Assembly (NCBI RefSeq): GCF_039545795.1
Contig: NZ_CP154260.1
Coordinates: 6,019,001 to 6,083,000, forward strand
From: Chitinophaga niabensis
GTDB taxonomy: Bacteria; Bacteroidota; Bacteroidia; Chitinophagales; Chitinophagaceae
Direction: 5' to 3'
DNA length: 64,000 nt
The position numbers and the translations under genes were made by a program. The notes beneath the pieces were generated by a model that did no database searches, was not told where the DNA came from, and saw only the letters and a list, made by a program, of their open reading frames with translations. Positions 62,342-64,000 of the stretch are shown here, piece after piece. Position 1 is the stretch's first letter. Each line of letters opens with the position of its first letter.

Positions 62342-64000
62342 TTAGTAACCTCTTTCGTTCTTGCCTTCCATGTAGTTCATAAAGGATTTATTCACTACGC
62401 GATTACCACCCGGAGTGGGATAGTTACCGGTGAAATACCAGTCCCCAAGGTTATTGGGACAGCTGGCATGCAAGCTTTCAATATTCTGATAGATCACTTC
62501 CACATTAGCAGAAATGCCTGCCGGCGTAATGATCTGTGCAATCTTTTTGGAGATCTCTTCCGGTGTGAATGCTTTGTATACATTCTTCACCACATTCTGC
62601 GCATGGAGGGTATTGGTACGCTCCAGTTCTTTACAGAGACCATAGGCTTCCTGCAGGATGTAATCCTTGCCCTGTTCCCTGATCAATGCAATCGCTGCCT
62701 GGAAGGCCACAAACTCACCCATCTTACTCATGTCTATACCATAACAGTCCGGATAACGGATCTGTGGGGCAGAGCTCATGATAATGATCCTTTTCGGCCC
62801 AAGGCGGTCCAGCATTTTGATGATGCTTTCCCGTAACGTGGTTCCTCTTACAATAGAATCATCTATCACAACAAGGGTATCCGTGCCCGGTTTAACAGTG
62901 CCATACGTGATATCATACACGTGCTGCACCATTTCATTTCTGCTGGCATCTTCTGTAATGAAGGTGCGCATCTTCACATCCTTGATCGCAATCTTGTCTA
63001 TCCTGATCCGGCGGTTCACCATTTCCTGGAGTTTCTCTTCATCGAAATCCTTGCCCCAGGACATGATCCTTTCTACCTTGATCCGGTTCAGGTAATCTTC
63101 CAGGCCTTTGATCAGGCCGTAAAAGGCTACCTCTGCCGTATTGGGGATGAAGGAAAAAATAGTGTTACGCAGGTCGTTATCAATCGCTTTCAGTACTGTT
63201 TCGGATAAATGATATCCGAGTGCTGAACGTTCTTTATAGATCTTTTCGTCATTTCCGCGGGAGAAGTAGATCCGCTCAAAGCTACAGGCGCGGCGTTCTT
63301 TAGCAGGAATGATCTGTTCAATAGAATAATCTCCGTTCTCTTTCACGATGAGTGCAGTACCCGGCATCAGTTCCATTACCTCATTCTCGCCCACGTTAAA
63401 AGCAGTACGGATAGCGGCTCTTTCAGAAGCTGCTACGATCACTTCATCATTGATATAATAATAAGAAGGACGGATACCATGCGGGTCGCGGATCACAAAG
63501 GAATCTCCGGAACCGATCAGGCCGCAGACGTGGTAACCACCATCGAACATGGAAAATGCCTGTTGGAGGATGGCTTTCACATCCAGGCCGTTCTGGCGTA
63601 CTTCATCTTCCTTAGCCAGGAAATGGTGTACTACTTCCAGCATGGCGGCCAGGTCACTGTTCTTATGGGTTTCGCCGGGCGATACTTTTACAAAGTTGAA
63701 GAGTTCTTCTACATTCACCAGGTTGAAGTTACCCGCCATGGTAAGGTTGCGGGCGGGAATGGTGTTGTAGCGAACGAAGGGATGGCACAACTCAACGTTG
63801 TTCTTTCCCTGGGTAGCATAACGGAGATGGCCTAACAGCAATTCTCCCAGGAAGCGCATGTGGCCTTTCAGGAGACCGGGATATTTGGTGATCTCCGGCT
63901 GGTATTTTTCTATTTCTGCAATTTCTTCTCTGATCTTGGCGAAGACATCGCCTATGGGTTGGGGTTCACTACTACGGATCCTGTGCATGAAGGGGACTCC
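62342..64000 (-). CDS. amidophosphoribosyltransferase-like protein (PurF family), 5' end cut by the window
   Basis: At least 552 residues, still open at the window edge (the frame continues as GVPF before the Met at 63988), so the N-terminal catalytic Cys of the glutaminase domain is outside. Seen: glutaminase features GHLRYATQGK (about 53-62), NLTMAGNFNLVNVEEL, GYHVCGLIGSGDSFVIRDPH; phosphoribosyltransferase PRPP loop VVIDDSIVRGTTLRESI and GIDMSKMGEFVAF. PurF makes phosphoribosylamine in purine synthesis. The long form with a helical insertion resembles the second PurF type of Bacteroidota. Confidence 0.9.
   Translation of the reverse strand, partial: GVPFMHRIRSSEPQPIGDVFAKIREEIAEIEKYQPEITKYPGLLKGHMRFLGELLLGHLRYATQGKNNVELCHPFVRYNTIPARNLTMAGNFNLVNVEELFNFVKVSPGETHKNSDLAAMLEVVHHFLAKEDEVRQNGLDVKAILQQAFSMFDGGYHVCGLIGSGDSFVIRDPHGIRPSYYYINDEVIVAASERAAIRTAFNVGENEVMELMPGTALIVKENGDYSIEQIIPAKERRACSFERIYFSRGNDEKIYKERSALGYHLSETVLKAIDNDLRNTIFSFIPNTAEVAFYGLIKGLEDYLNRIKVERIMSWGKDFDEEKLQEMVNRRIRIDKIAIKDVKMRTFITEDASRNEMVQHVYDITYGTVKPGTDTLVVIDDSIVRGTTLRESIIKMLDRLGPKRIIIMSSAPQIRYPDCYGIDMSKMGEFVAFQAAIALIREQGKDYILQEAYGLCKELERTNTLHAQNVVKNVYKAFTPEEISKKIAQIITPAGISANVEVIYQNIESLHASCPNNLGDWYFTGNYPTPGGNRVVNKSFMNYMEGKNERGY

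Overview
The window is chromosomal DNA of a member of the Bacteroidota, most likely the Chitinophagaceae (Chitinophaga or a close relative; inference). The evidence is two SusC/SusD outer-membrane uptake loci, a FecR/ECF-sigma pair, a DUF6377 TPR regulator, a split KdpD, and promoter elements of the Bacteroidota form TTTG-N17-19-TAnnTTTG in front of the tRNA and a beta-barrel gene. There is no rRNA, insertion sequence, phage or CRISPR array. One tRNA (Asn, anticodon GTT) is present.

Layout. 0-2.6 kb: a small accessory block (DHFR-like protein, membrane protein, two unknown proteins, a glycine-rich-domain protein with a Cys-rich tail), then tRNA-Asn. 3-12 kb: a glycan locus with a TPR/DUF6377 regulator, SusC, SusD and a GH31 alpha-glucosidase, followed by a terminator and a C-rich, G-poor repetitive spacer. 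12.2-17.5 kb: housekeeping genes (Rieske protein, HflX, S9 peptidase, enoyl-CoA hydratase, small beta-barrel). 17.8-20.7 kb: a large hybrid histidine kinase. 20.7-31.1 kb: a complete kdp potassium-uptake locus (NtrC-type regulator, DUF protein, two micro-ORFs including kdpF, kdpA, kdpB, kdpC, porin, KdpD sensor half, separate histidine kinase). A sigma-54 promoter lies between the regulator and the operon. 31.1-35.3 kb: non-homologous end-joining genes (Ku, LigD phosphoesterase, LigD ligase-polymerase) plus two small membrane proteins. 35.4-45.1 kb: a stress and signalling block (SDR, YciF, CsbD, PA2169-type and lmo0937-type proteins, two histidine kinases, a receiver-only protein, a second NtrC-type regulator, an iron-permease-family protein). 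45.1-50.6 kb: an asparagine-to-fumarate operon (aspA, asparaginase, Dcu transporter, porin, VOC protein). 50.7-51.7 kb: an ECF-sigma-like and putative anti-sigma pair. 51.8-60 kb: a second SusC/SusD locus (ECF sigma, FecR, STN-type SusC, SusD, GH18-like lipoprotein). 60-64 kb: a SAM-hydrolase-fold protein, a thioesterase, a membrane protein, a SixA-like phosphatase and a PurF-like amidophosphoribosyltransferase cut by the window edge.

Points most worth following. (1) The LigD phosphoesterase and ligase-polymerase reading frames meet at a run of nine A that contains the in-phase -1 slippery heptamer A_AAA_AAG; a -1 shift there would join them into one roughly 916-residue LigD. (2) The kdp operon appears to be sigma-54 controlled by an NtrC-type regulator whose GAFTGA loop reads GAFTSA. 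(3) The GH18-like lipoprotein has lost the last two acidic residues of the catalytic motif. (4) A SAM-hydrolase-family protein carries a secretion signal. All functional names come from recognising sequence motifs by eye; no database search was run.
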